DNA from: an uncultured Eubacterium sp.
GTDB taxonomy: Bacteria; Bacillota; Clostridia; Lachnospirales; Lachnospiraceae
Direction of reading: 5' to 3'
NCBI GenBank assembly: GCA_910584645.1
Contig: CAJUAU010000026.1
Location: forward strand, 1-39,221
Length of the DNA stretch: 39,221 nucleotides
Below the pieces are notes generated by a model that saw only the letters and a program-made list of their open reading frames with translations, made no database searches and had not been told where the DNA came from. The position numbers and the translations under genes were made by a program. This document shows positions 15,672 to 24,698 of the stretch, in pieces. Numbering within the stretch: the first letter of the stretch is position 1; every line of letters starts with the position of its first letter.

Positions 15672-15824
15672 ATGGAGACATTTTTTACAGATGATGATCT
15701 ATTCGACCTTCTGGAAGAACTGGATCAAGAGAACTCTGAGATCGAGATCCTCGAAACTGAGGCAGAGATGCAGGCTTCCAACCGTCGTTTTGAAGAAATC
15801 ATCCTAAAACACCGGGTAGAATAG
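15672..15824 (+). CDS. Small acidic hypothetical protein
   Basis: 50 residues from an ATG with AAGGAGGG four bases upstream. It is strongly acidic and helical (TDDDLFDLLEELDQENSEIE, then RRFEEIILKHRVE), with no membrane segment. The open frame to 15609 lacks a ribosome site. A promoter and a strong terminator bracket it, so it is a self-contained unit. Family not recognised. Confidence 0.75.
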   Translation: METFFTDDDLFDLLEELDQENSEIEILETEAEMQASNRRFEEIILKHRVE

Positions 15825-15896
15825 AAGAATCCCAAACCAATTGCCGGAAACTTAACAAATACTAAGTTTCCACCGATTGGTTCGGGATTCTTTTTT
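15825..15896 (+). terminator. Long-stem terminator
   Basis: AAGAATCCC...GGGATTCTT arms with further internal pairing (AACCAAT/ATTGGTT, GGAAACTTA/TAAGTTTCC) and a short loop, followed by TTTTTT. It begins right after the stop of the 50-residue gene and separates it from the convergent transglutaminase gene. Confidence 0.9.
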
Positions 15897-15918
15897 ATCT
15901 GTAAGGAATCTTCCCTTT

Positions 15919-18414
15919 CTACAGACCGTACACATACATATAGTACAGTTTTTTCATTCCCCGCTGGCCGGCATAGATCTTATGACGGATCAAACGGTAC
16001 AATTTCCAGAATCGCAGCATCTCTTCCCTGTCAAAAACTTTCGCACTAAAACTTGCACAGAATACGATGGACACAAATTCATATGCCTCCTCCTGCTTCA
16101 CTCCATAGGTTTGTGCGAGCATTCCGGCGTATTCCTCAACACTCTGTCCGCGGTAACGGATGCCAGCATGCTGCATCACCCGTTCCAGATGCCGGTAATA
16201 TGCTATGATCTGCCTGCCGTATTTTTTCTTTTTTATATTCTTTTCAAAAATGAGAAATCTCAAACGGCGCTGCCCTTCTGCTGCCAGGGCAAATACAACC
16301 AGTCCCAGCAGGATCCAGAGCAGAATCTTCCACCATGCCATGCTGCTGGAAGCTTCACCTTCTTCCTTGTCTTTTTTCGTCTCCTGCTCAGGTTTAGCTT
16401 CCTCTGTATCCTCTTCTTCCTTATCGTGATCGTAATTATCTGTCTCGATATTTTCAAATTCCATATTGTCATCTTCCGGCGTTGGGGTGGGCATCTGTGG
16501 CGAAGCGGCATCCGATCCACCACCCTGGTTCTGCCCCTGGGAACCGCCATTATTATCCTCTTCCTCCGTTACCTGGGACTCCTCCGCGTCTTCCTCGCCA
16601 ATCCCCGGTGTGAATTCAAAGGGAACAAATCCATAATTTTCCTGGTAAACCTCTGCCCAGGCATGGAGATTTTTATCTGTCACCTCAATCTCCGTGGTTA
16701 CATTTCTCACGTCTGCCAGCTTTTCCTTGCTGATGTATACCCCCTCGGCATACCGCGCCGGAATCCCGATACTCCGCAGCAGTACAGCCGCCGCTGTAGC
16801 ATAATGGTTGCTGTACCCTTTTTTATTGGAGGCAAGAAAGTACTGCACAACATCCTCATCTCCCGGCGTCTTTCCCGGCGAAAGGGTATACTCTGTATCA
16901 TTCATGATAAAGTTCCGGGTCTCCTCAATGATCTGATATAAGGAAGCTGTTCCCTGATCATATTGATCCAGAAGCCCATTCTGGGAATTCAGGTAGCTCT
17001 TATACTGATCCACAATGCCGGATACTTCCTCAGGAACACTAGTATAATACTTCTTTGCAAAATCTGCCAGCCGCTTCCGGTTTGACTGGGAATTCACCCA
17101 GTATTCATTTGCCGCAAGACGATAACTGTTCGCTGCTATCCCACTCCTTAATTCTGTGCATAGAAATGGAAAATACTCGGTCTCGTACTGAATCCCCGGC
17201 ATCGTATTTTCCATTCGCCCACCGGTTGAAGAAAAAGGGGTGGTGGGGAAGTAAGGAATGATATAATTGCCATATCCAAAAGCCAGATTACGGACAGTGA
17301 GCTTTCCCAAAGACCACAACTTATCATTTCCTGTGGCCTGGCTGTCTCCGATCTGGTTCCTGAGGACCATGTGCCAGCCGTCCACCGATAATCCGTCCAA
17401 TGCCAGCTGATCCCGTTCTTTCTCAAACTGCCCGTCCTCATCTTTGATCTGGCGCCATCGGTTGTCTGAATACACCGCACCAGTATAGCCCTTCAGATAC
17501 AGGCCGTGATCTGTGTCAAAATCGCCGCTGATCTTTAACAGCTTCTTTCCGCTCCGCTTGACACTGTTCTTTCTGCCAATCTTCCCATATTCCATGACAT
17601 CCCCGCTGAAATATTCCCGGAACCATGTCATAATATCTTCCTTTTCCCATGTCGTAAGGGCAAGGGCCGAATTTTTGATCTCCACGATCTGGTCCATATT
17701 GGCATCATATCTCTGGGGAGGCAAAAACAGCCATGTTACCATTCCTGCCGCCACGCCAACCCCTGCCAGAACCAGGGATAGCTTCTGACGCATCCTTTTG
17801 TCTGTTGTATCGGAACGCAGAAACCGGGTTCCTACCACCGCCATGGAGGTAAAGATATATGTGATCACGTTGGAAAAATAACCGATCTTCCCCACAGATA
17901 CTGGCACCAAAAAGAAGAGTATGGTGGCCCCCATATAGACTGAGGACCTTCTTTTCCGATAAAAACAGCTGCTGATCAGCGCGATGAGATAACCGGCGAC
18001 AAGTATCGTCACGAGAGTCGTACAATACTCCAGTCCCGCACTTTCCCCAGCAAATCCTTTTCCGGATAACAGAGTAATATTACTCTGGGTATAATTCATA
18101 AACTCCTTCAGGTATGTATTGATGATCGTTACGGCACCTTTCAGCAGAACGATACGAAACCGGAGAATGACCAGGATCACAAATGCGGTAATGCCAAGCA
18201 TTCCATAAAATTTGCCATGATGAAAAGTCTCCAGCACCGTGAACAAACCATAAAATAAAAACGCGGCACTGAGAAGCACCAGCGTCGCCACCATGCGGTT
18301 CACCGGTAGTGAGAGGCTAAGCGCTGCGCACATTACTGCTGAGTATACCCCCAGAAACACAAGGAACACCTGGCTGATCTCCAATATGAAATTCACTATT
18401 CTGCCGTTTTTCAT
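15919..18414 (-). CDS. TgpA-like membrane protein with transglutaminase-like domain
   Basis: 831 residues: about seven N-terminal membrane spans (1-260), a large outer domain, one span near 690-710 (WWKILLWILLGLVVFALAAE) and a cytoplasmic tail. The transglutaminase-like core (about 525-615) contains GYSNHYATAAAVLLRSIGIP, ARYAEGVYISKEK, NLHAWAEVY and GFVPFEFTPG. The usual catalytic Cys (GYCxHFA) is Ser at residue 535, while the His and the acidic residue remain. A Glu/Gln/Ser-rich linker (about 615-690) follows. Last gene of a MoxR-DUF58-transglutaminase operon, whose members are thought to act together in envelope protein maturation. Whether this protein is an active enzyme is doubtful. Confidence 0.85.
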   Translation of the reverse strand: MKNGRIVNFILEISQVFLVFLGVYSAVMCAALSLSLPVNRMVATLVLLSAAFLFYGLFTVLETFHHGKFYGMLGITAFVILVILRFRIVLLKGAVTIINTYLKEFMNYTQSNITLLSGKGFAGESAGLEYCTTLVTILVAGYLIALISSCFYRKRRSSVYMGATILFFLVPVSVGKIGYFSNVITYIFTSMAVVGTRFLRSDTTDKRMRQKLSLVLAGVGVAAGMVTWLFLPPQRYDANMDQIVEIKNSALALTTWEKEDIMTWFREYFSGDVMEYGKIGRKNSVKRSGKKLLKISGDFDTDHGLYLKGYTGAVYSDNRWRQIKDEDGQFEKERDQLALDGLSVDGWHMVLRNQIGDSQATGNDKLWSLGKLTVRNLAFGYGNYIIPYFPTTPFSSTGGRMENTMPGIQYETEYFPFLCTELRSGIAANSYRLAANEYWVNSQSNRKRLADFAKKYYTSVPEEVSGIVDQYKSYLNSQNGLLDQYDQGTASLYQIIEETRNFIMNDTEYTLSPGKTPGDEDVVQYFLASNKKGYSNHYATAAAVLLRSIGIPARYAEGVYISKEKLADVRNVTTEIEVTDKNLHAWAEVYQENYGFVPFEFTPGIGEEDAEESQVTEEEDNNGGSQGQNQGGGSDAASPQMPTPTPEDDNMEFENIETDNYDHDKEEEDTEEAKPEQETKKDKEEGEASSSMAWWKILLWILLGLVVFALAAEGQRRLRFLIFEKNIKKKKYGRQIIAYYRHLERVMQHAGIRYRGQSVEEYAGMLAQTYGVKQEEAYEFVSIVFCASFSAKVFDREEMLRFWKLYRLIRHKIYAGQRGMKKLYYMYVYGL

Positions 18415-18425
18415 AATGGTACCTC

Positions 18426-19520
18426 CTAATCCTCCCGTAAATCAAGAACCATCAGCTCACCGATCCCAAGCCCATCCAGATCCGATGCCGGATGATCCGC
18501 AACCGTGAGATAAAGCCCAGACTCTTTGGGACGTCCTTCTTCCCACTCGATGTATGCCCGGATCAGTTCTCCGGGATCTTTCGTAGTCCTGCACTTAAAC
18601 AAATCCTCGAACATCCAGAACAATTCCTCTTCATGCTCAATCAGCTTTTCCTGTATGATCTCATTGATGTTATCATACCAGATATAATGCTGCGGTACTC
18701 CCTGCGCCATCAATTCCATGGATACGGAATATATGCCCTGTACAAGCAGATCTGCCATCTGCGCATCCCCGGCACACAGATCCAGGAAAATGTATATCGC
18801 TTTTGCCAGGGGAAGGCTCCCATCCTTCACCATATAGTGCCCTGCCTTGCTGCTGAGTTTCCAGTGGATCTGCTGGATCCGGTCGCCATCCTTAAAATCC
18901 CGGATATCAAAGATCTCGGAGGGGTCATCTCCTTTTTTGTACAGGGAAAAACGGTCACTGTCTTCATTTGTCTCGTTATACCAGCGGTCCTTTCCGAGAT
19001 AAATCTCTTTCAAAGGCGGCATGACAAGCACATCCTGTATCTCGTAATTTTTCCCAATAGTCGTTGCAAAAAGGTTGAGATAATCATAGATCCGGACTTT
19101 TTTCACCTGAATGGATACGTTGCCGCAGTGATGGATCACCACCGGGATCCTTCGCCCACGCCTCTTCCCCGTATCGACAGAGAACCGCACCTTCATTTTT
19201 CCTTTTTCCCCGGAGAAAAAGTTCTCATAACAAACCCAGGCGATCCCCTTGGAAACGGGGAGAAATTTTCCATTATTTTCCACCGACAGGGCAATCGTCG
19301 CCCGCGCCGGTTTTTCCATAGCATCCTTCTCAGCCAGAGGATTTTTACACTCTACCTCTACTGTTGTATGGTATCGCATAACAATAAGAAATGCCAGCAT
19401 AAACACGGGCACGATGATCAGTGCTCCCATCACTGCCACTGTGCCATATTGCAGGCATACTACCGAAATAAGGAGACCTGTCAGCAATATGAAAAAATAA
19501 ATCAGAGTACCAAAAGTCAT
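18426..19520 (-). CDS. DUF58 domain protein
   Basis: 364 residues from an ATG with GGGAGG seven bases upstream. Two N-terminal spans (about 1-50) are followed by a beta-rich region. The DUF58 signature is GDRIQQIHWKLSSKAGHYMV (about 215-235), with a von Willebrand A-like C-terminus (AIYIFLDLCAGDAQMADLL). It lies between the moxR-like ATPase gene (44 bases upstream) and the transglutaminase gene (11 bases downstream), the usual order for this trio. It probably works with the ATPase as an adaptor; the substrate is unknown. Confidence 0.88.
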   Translation of the reverse strand: MTFGTLIYFFILLTGLLISVVCLQYGTVAVMGALIIVPVFMLAFLIVMRYHTTVEVECKNPLAEKDAMEKPARATIALSVENNGKFLPVSKGIAWVCYENFFSGEKGKMKVRFSVDTGKRRGRRIPVVIHHCGNVSIQVKKVRIYDYLNLFATTIGKNYEIQDVLVMPPLKEIYLGKDRWYNETNEDSDRFSLYKKGDDPSEIFDIRDFKDGDRIQQIHWKLSSKAGHYMVKDGSLPLAKAIYIFLDLCAGDAQMADLLVQGIYSVSMELMAQGVPQHYIWYDNINEIIQEKLIEHEEELFWMFEDLFKCRTTKDPGELIRAYIEWEEGRPKESGLYLTVADHPASDLDGLGIGELMVLDLRED

Positions 19521-19564
19521 CCCGGCACCTCCCATCTGTAAGTTTTGAAACTTAAGTACCTGGA

Positions 19565-20491
19565 TTACAGTTTCGGTGCCTGAGTTTTTTCAACGATCTC
19601 CCCCACGATATCTTCCGCCGTCACATGGCTCATACGCGCCTTTCCGTTCAACAGGAGACGATGGGCAAGAACTGCCTTTGCCACCTTTTTTACATCCTCC
19701 GGCAACACATAATCCCGCCCGTTCATAAAGGCATGTCCCTTTGACATGTCCACAAAAGCGAGAGTTCCCCTGGGGCTGATTCCCAGAGACAGCATGGAAT
19801 GATTCCTTGTGGCAACCACGATCTTTGACAAATATTTCAGTACCTTATCATCTATAAATACCGAACGAACCTGCTCCTGCATTTCCAAAAGTTCCTGCTT
19901 GGTAATGATCTCCTGTATGTAATCAATGGGATTTGCTTCCTGACGCTCCTTGATCAGCCGCATCTCCTCTTCCATCTCCGGATATCCCATGGAAATACGG
20001 ATCATAAAACGATCCAGCTGGGATTCCGGAAGCATCTGGGTACCGGCAGATCCCACGGGATTCTGTGTGGCCACAACAACAAAGGGATTTGGCAGCTGTC
20101 TCGTCACACCGTCTACTGTCACCTGTCCCTCTTCCATTACCTCCAGAAGCGCTGACTGTGTCTTAGTGGAAGTACGGTTGATCTCATCTGCAAGAAGCAG
20201 GTTACAGAGGATCGCCCCCGGCTTGTACTGCATCTCCCCGTCGGCATCCAGCATATTAAATCCCACCACATCACTGGGAAGGACGTCAGGGGTAAACTGC
20301 AGACGCCTCTCCGTCAGCTCCATAGCCCGGGAAAAAGCCACTGCCAGTGTTGTTTTTCCCACTCCTGGTATGTCTTCGATCAAAATATGTCCTTTGGCAA
20401 GAATTGCTGTCAGAACAAGACGGATCGCCTCATCCTTACCACGGATCACCTTTCCCACCTCACCCAGTATCTGCTGTACTTTTCCTTGCAT
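19565..20491 (-). CDS. MoxR-family AAA+ ATPase
   Basis: 308 residues. Walker A is GVGKTTLA (about residue 43), Walker B LLADEINRTSTKTQSALLEV and sensor 1 VVATQNPVG. The region between has RRLQFTPDVLPSDVVGFNML, typical of MoxR. The C-terminal lid has SPRGTLAFVDMSKGHAFMNG. AGGAGGAG lies before the ATG. It acts in the cytoplasm as a chaperone-like ATPase and is the first gene of the operon with the DUF58 and transglutaminase-like proteins. Confidence 0.92.
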   Translation of the reverse strand: MQGKVQQILGEVGKVIRGKDEAIRLVLTAILAKGHILIEDIPGVGKTTLAVAFSRAMELTERRLQFTPDVLPSDVVGFNMLDADGEMQYKPGAILCNLLLADEINRTSTKTQSALLEVMEEGQVTVDGVTRQLPNPFVVVATQNPVGSAGTQMLPESQLDRFMIRISMGYPEMEEEMRLIKERQEANPIDYIQEIITKQELLEMQEQVRSVFIDDKVLKYLSKIVVATRNHSMLSLGISPRGTLAFVDMSKGHAFMNGRDYVLPEDVKKVAKAVLAHRLLLNGKARMSHVTAEDIVGEIVEKTQAPKL

Positions 20492-20577
20492 TTTTTCTCC
20501 TCCTTTTGTGCCCCTTCAAAACCGTCACTGCAAATTTGAATGTATCCTTCCAGCCGCCAGACCACATGATAATATAG

Positions 20578-20606
20578 AACGCCCACTCATAGAATGGACG
20601 TTTTTT
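20578..20606 (+). terminator. Plus-oriented terminator-like hairpin between murA and moxR
   Basis: AACGCCCACTC and GAATGGACGTT pair (one G-T, one A-C) around a CATA-type loop and are followed by TTTTTT on the plus strand. Every neighbouring gene is on the minus strand, so no plus gene needs it. It may end antisense transcription or be a leader structure of the moxR-like gene. Apart from this hairpin and a small CCGGA/TCCGG stem, I see nothing in 20492-20657. Confidence 0.35.
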
Positions 20607-20657
20607 CAGTCTGGAATCCGCTTATAGCCGCTGCACCGGAAATCCGGCTTAATGGTA

Positions 20658-21956
20658 TCAGCCTACCTTGAGTTTAAATTTCGTTACCGCTCTTTCATCT
20701 TCGGCGTCAAATTTCTCGATAACTCCTCCCAAACCTCTCAGTTTTTCTTCAAAGTCTTCGTATCCCCGCTCAATATATTGAATCTGCTCTACAGTCGTAA
20801 ATCCGTCTGCCACCAGTCCGGCGATCACCAGTGCCGCCCCGGCACGCAGATCCGGAGCACTCACTACGGCTCCAGTAAATCCCTCCACTCCGGTAATGAT
20901 CGCAGCATTTCCCTCAACATTGATATTGGCGCCCATCCTGCGGAGCTCACTAATGTATTTGAACCGGGTCTCAAATATCGTCTCCGTCACAATGCTCACT
21001 CCCATGGAAAGGGCAAGCAATGTCACCATCTGGGGCTGCATATCGGTAGGAAAACCCGGGTATGGCATGGTCTTGACATTGGCATATCCCAGTCTTTGAT
21101 CTGAATAAACCCTCACACAGTCATCGTACTCCTCAACCCTTACACCGATTTCGATCAACTTGGCTGTAATGGCCTCCAGATGCTTTGGAATCACATTTCG
21201 GATATAGACGTCCCCTCCGGTGGCAGCTGCTGCCATCATATAGGTTCCCGCCTCGATCTGATCCGGTATGATAGAGTATTCACTGCCATGAAGGCTCTCC
21301 ACACCACGGATACGGATGGTATCCGTACCGGCACCTTTTATATTGGCACCCATACTGTTCAGAAAGTTGGCCACATCAACAATGTGAGGCTCCTTGGCAG
21401 GATTTTCGAGAATCGTCTTTCCCTCTGCCATGCAGGCTGCTATCATGATATTTATAGTAGCTCCTACACTGGGGCAATCCAGATATATATGGCTGCCCGT
21501 CAATCTTTCTGCACAGGCATCGATCTTTCCATTATGAATCGTAACTTTTGCCCCCAGCTGTTCAAAACCCTTTAAGTGCTGGTCGATGGGACGGCTGCCG
21601 ATCTGACATCCTCCCGGCAGTGCTACCACCGCTTTGCGGTATTTCCCTAACAGTGCTCCTACCAGATAGTAGGATCCCCTGATCTTTCTTATATAGTCGT
21701 CATCGACATTGACATCATTAATGAGCGCACCATTAATACGAACGGTATGTGCGTCAAACCGTTCTACGATCGCTCCAATTCCCTCTACGGCCTCCAGCAG
21801 CACTCTGACATCATCTACATCCGGAAGATTTTCAATCGTCACTGGCTCATTTGCCATAATGGCTGCTACAATGATCCCCAGCGCGGCATTTTTTGCACCG
21901 CCGATCATCACTTCTCCCCGTAATGGCTGTCCGCCCTTTATAATATATTGTTTCAT
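20658..21956 (-). CDS. murA: UDP-GlcNAc 1-carboxyvinyltransferase
   Basis: 432 residues, usual MurA length. It transfers enolpyruvate from PEP to UDP-GlcNAc, the first committed step of peptidoglycan synthesis, in the cytoplasm. The sequence shows KGGQPLRGEVMIGGAKNAAL at the N-terminus with the conserved Lys-Asn pair. The active-site loop is PGGCQIGSRPIDQHLKGFEQ with the catalytic Cys (fosfomycin target). A later conserved segment is PGFPTDMQPQ. The ATG at 21956 has GGAG eight bases upstream; the open frame further up has no such support. Confidence 0.96.
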   Translation of the reverse strand: MKQYIIKGGQPLRGEVMIGGAKNAALGIIVAAIMANEPVTIENLPDVDDVRVLLEAVEGIGAIVERFDAHTVRINGALINDVNVDDDYIRKIRGSYYLVGALLGKYRKAVVALPGGCQIGSRPIDQHLKGFEQLGAKVTIHNGKIDACAERLTGSHIYLDCPSVGATINIMIAACMAEGKTILENPAKEPHIVDVANFLNSMGANIKGAGTDTIRIRGVESLHGSEYSIIPDQIEAGTYMMAAAATGGDVYIRNVIPKHLEAITAKLIEIGVRVEEYDDCVRVYSDQRLGYANVKTMPYPGFPTDMQPQMVTLLALSMGVSIVTETIFETRFKYISELRRMGANINVEGNAAIITGVEGFTGAVVSAPDLRAGAALVIAGLVADGFTTVEQIQYIERGYEDFEEKLRGLGGVIEKFDAEDERAVTKFKLKVG

Positions 21957-22000
21957 ATATAAATCTCCATCCATTAAAAACAATTCTGCAACACTAATAT

Positions 22001-22009
22001 AGTATATCA
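22001..22009 (-). promoter_or_regulatory. Extended -10 promoter of murA
   Basis: TGATATACT on the minus strand, that is TGn followed by TATACT, about 45 bases before the murA ATG. The -35 is poor (TTTTAC at 17 bases). Confidence 0.5.
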
Positions 22010-22063
22010 CAGATCTTGATTTTGTAAAATGTCAATTTCTTTACTTTTATTAAGAAAATATTA

Positions 22064-22630
22064 TCATTTCTTTACAGAATAACCAAATTTCCCAATTTTT
22101 TCCCCTAACACAAAGTATTCTCCATGAGAATAAGCCACAAGATCCGTGTGATTCAGCCAGAATTTTCCATTTTCATCCAAATACTTTTCACTGACCTGCA
22201 CCCCCACAACCTCGGCGATAAACATATGATGTGATCCCAGCTCTTTTATTTCCCTCACTCTGCACTCAAGATTTACCGGACTCTCTACGATGATCGGCGC
22301 ATATTCAAGATGCTGCGCCAGACCAGGCGTCAGCGACATTTCCCGGAATTTATCCACATCCCGCCCGGATTTCACCCCGCACCAGTCCGTAGCACGAGTC
22401 AGCTCCCTCGTAGTTAGATTGATCACAAATTCTCCCGTTTTCTTGATCATTTCATAAGAATAGCGCTCCGGTCTGACGGAGATCGATACCATAACTGGAT
22501 CAGAGCATATGGTCCCCGTCCATGCTACGGTAATTATATTCGGTACTTCCTTTTCATCACAACAGCTCACCATGACTGCCGGTACCGGGTACAGCATATT
22601 ACCCGGCTTCCATTCCTGTTTGTCCATCAT
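22064..22630 (-). CDS. Flavin-reductase-like (flavoredoxin) domain protein
   Basis: 188 residues with the FMN-binding split-barrel pattern of flavin reductase-like proteins. It shows MLYPVPAVMVSCCDEKEVPN, TVAWTGTICSDPVMVSISVR, GEFVINLTTREL and SGRDVDKF. The end has HTDLVAYSHGEYFVLGEKIG. It probably binds FMN and moves electrons in the cytoplasm; partner unknown. Two adjacent ATGs follow a GGGGGG site, and I took the first. It starts 55 bases after the upstream gene's stop and may share its transcript. Confidence 0.9.
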   Translation of the reverse strand: MMDKQEWKPGNMLYPVPAVMVSCCDEKEVPNIITVAWTGTICSDPVMVSISVRPERYSYEMIKKTGEFVINLTTRELTRATDWCGVKSGRDVDKFREMSLTPGLAQHLEYAPIIVESPVNLECRVREIKELGSHHMFIAEVVGVQVSEKYLDENGKFWLNHTDLVAYSHGEYFVLGEKIGKFGYSVKK

Positions 22631-22685
22631 AACCCCCCATTTCAGGCTTTCCAAGCTGTTCACCGCTCCGTATCCCGTGATCTGC

Positions 22686-24467
22686 CTAAAGCCTGACTTT
22701 ATAAGTTATCCTTTTCTCAAATTCTCTGTGATAGTTCAAAAAACTATCCATCTCATCATAACTGCCTTCCAGCAGAATGACAATCTGCTTTTCATACCGA
22801 TCCATAAGGGCAGTCAGATTTTTGACGCTTGTATCCGAAAGAGACGGCGCATCTAATATATACATACAACCCCCGATAAACTTTTCGGCCCACTCTTCCA
22901 GATTCACTTCGTCCAGCTTATCAGCCTCGATCTTACCGATGTTTTTTGCCTCAAAATACTGACATTTTTTCAATTCTTTACATAATCTTTTCGCCACCGC
23001 CAGTGACATACCCTCGGCGCCTCCCGTCAAGGCAAAATGAACGGTCCCACTATCCATGCGCAGACGGTACATTGCCCCTTTGAGCGTCAGATAACCAATC
23101 CCGTTTCTGGAAATATCCTCATGAATCTCCTCTGCAGAAGAGTTTCCAAGAGGATGGCTCTTGATCGTCCGCTGGTTCTGTTTCATTGTTTCTTCCAGAG
23201 GGATGACCTGCTTTTGCTCCTCCACTTCCCGAAGCCGGTCCTCCAGTGACTCCACCGGGAGTTTCTTTGTTTTCTCCACATCCAGCACTTCCCGCTCCGG
23301 TACATGCGCCGGCTGTTCCATGACATTATCAACCCCCTCAGCAAGAACTGCCTTCACATTGATCTCGGCAGTAGACTGCTGCTTATAGGTATCCAGTTCC
23401 TCTGGAAAATCTTCCTCTTCTTCAATAAACGTATCCAGATCTATCTTGAAATAATTTACAATTTTGTGAAATAATCCTTCTTTTGATCTTTCTTCAAGAT
23501 CCTCGGCTGCTTCCGGTTCCGTTTCCAGTTCTTTCTCCGGTTCTGGTTCCGACTTTAGTTCTGGCTCTGGCTTTATTCCTGACTCTGGCTTTTGCTCTGG
23601 CTCTGGTTCCAATTCTGGCATTGGCTCTGGTTCTGTCACTGTTCCCTCAGGAGACACGTCTTCCTTTACGGCCTGAGGCTCTGGCAGCTCTTCATCCTGG
23701 AGCGGAAGGCCTTTCTCCCTCTCTTCCAGTATCTCTGATTCCGTTTTTTCCTTTTTCCTGACCGGAAGATCTTCCGGCCGTCTATGCGGCTCCGGGATAA
23801 TGTCTTCTACAGCAACCGGTGCATGTGCATAAGAAATCGGTTCTGGTTCTTCCTTTTCCGGTTCCGGGATCTCCATCTGCCGGGGTTTTACCCAGGCCGG
23901 ACTTTTGCATTTTTTCTTCAATGCCTTCGCTTTCTCCACGATGGAACCTGTACCAAACCATCGTTCCAGATCTTCGCACTCCCGGATACAATCCTGTTTA
24001 CGTCCCTCCAATTCGTAGAGCCTGGCAAGCTGAAATCCCCACTCCTCGGTATACTCTTCCTCTTTGAGCTGTTCCAGGATCTCGATCAGACGGCTCCCTG
24101 GTTCGCCTTCTGCTTTTGCCAGACGATACCGCAGTTCATAAGTATCAAGGGTCATTCCTGCGACAATTTCATAGGCAAGATACAGATCTTTTGCCTCCTC
24201 CATATCACCCATCTGGATCACAAGCATCAGCAGGCGGTACAATGCCGGACGGGAAGCTGTTCTGCGGTACACGGTATAATAAAGTTCCTTCGCCACATCC
24301 AGTTTCTCTGCCTTAAGAAAAATGTCTGCAAATAAATAAATGTCTGCAATGGAGGGAATCTTTTCAAAATCCAGCTCTTCAATCTCTTCCATTGCCTCCA
24401 AATACCGATTTTCTTCAATTAATTCTCTTATCTGTGCACATCGTACTGCTGAGTTATATTTACCCAT
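22686..24467 (-). CDS. TPR-like protein with acidic Pro-Glu linker and degenerate AAA-like C-terminus
   Basis: 593 residues in three parts. Residues 1-190 are helical TPR-like repeats (YLEAMEEIEELDFEKIPSIA, DVAKELYYTVYRRTASRPAL). Residues about 195-390 are low complexity, with EPEP repeats near 270-320. The last ~150 residues read like a AAA+ fold: HFALTGGAEGMSLAVAKRLC where a P-loop would be, GGCMYILDAPSLSDTSVKNL where Walker B would be, and QIVILLEGSYDEMDSFLNYH as in sensor regions. The Walker A Lys is Met, so ATP binding is doubtful. Probably cytoplasmic, with no signal. It follows the cNMP-domain gene and may act with it. A scaffold role is a guess. Confidence 0.6.
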   Translation of the reverse strand: MGKYNSAVRCAQIRELIEENRYLEAMEEIEELDFEKIPSIADIYLFADIFLKAEKLDVAKELYYTVYRRTASRPALYRLLMLVIQMGDMEEAKDLYLAYEIVAGMTLDTYELRYRLAKAEGEPGSRLIEILEQLKEEEYTEEWGFQLARLYELEGRKQDCIRECEDLERWFGTGSIVEKAKALKKKCKSPAWVKPRQMEIPEPEKEEPEPISYAHAPVAVEDIIPEPHRRPEDLPVRKKEKTESEILEEREKGLPLQDEELPEPQAVKEDVSPEGTVTEPEPMPELEPEPEQKPESGIKPEPELKSEPEPEKELETEPEAAEDLEERSKEGLFHKIVNYFKIDLDTFIEEEEDFPEELDTYKQQSTAEINVKAVLAEGVDNVMEQPAHVPEREVLDVEKTKKLPVESLEDRLREVEEQKQVIPLEETMKQNQRTIKSHPLGNSSAEEIHEDISRNGIGYLTLKGAMYRLRMDSGTVHFALTGGAEGMSLAVAKRLCKELKKCQYFEAKNIGKIEADKLDEVNLEEWAEKFIGGCMYILDAPSLSDTSVKNLTALMDRYEKQIVILLEGSYDEMDSFLNYHREFEKRITYKVRL

Positions 24468-24477
24468 AACAACCTCA

Positions 24478-24698
24478 CTCTGCTCCGTATCAGACTGAAC
24501 TCAACCTCTCAAAAATTCGGATGTTTTCTGTACTTCCTCTGGAATCTCGATTCCTTCCTTTTCAAACTTGTGGATCAGCATTTCTTGACGCTCTGCTCCG
24601 TATCAGACTGAACTCAACCTCTCAAAAATTCGGATGTTTTCTGTACTTCCTCTGGAATCTCGATTCCTTCCTTTTCAAACTTGTGGATCAGCATTTCT
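24478..24698. repeat. 108-bp perfect tandem duplication
   Basis: 24478-24585 and 24591-24698 are identical, separated by five bases (TGACG). The downstream-coordinate copy contains the last ~28 codons and stop of the cNMP-domain gene plus its 3' flank. The other copy is a non-coding duplicate of that gene end, in the gap before the TPR gene. Perfect identity points to a recent event or an assembly artefact. Confidence 0.95.

Noticed and set aside
16500..18400. Reverse-strand frames inside the transglutaminase gene
   Set aside because: Shadow frames without start signals; the minus-strand gene has clear domain motifs throughout.
23480..23640. Possible short tandem repeat or CRISPR-like pattern
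   Set aside because: The periodicity comes from codons for a Pro-Glu-rich linker; there are no uniform repeats with unique spacers.
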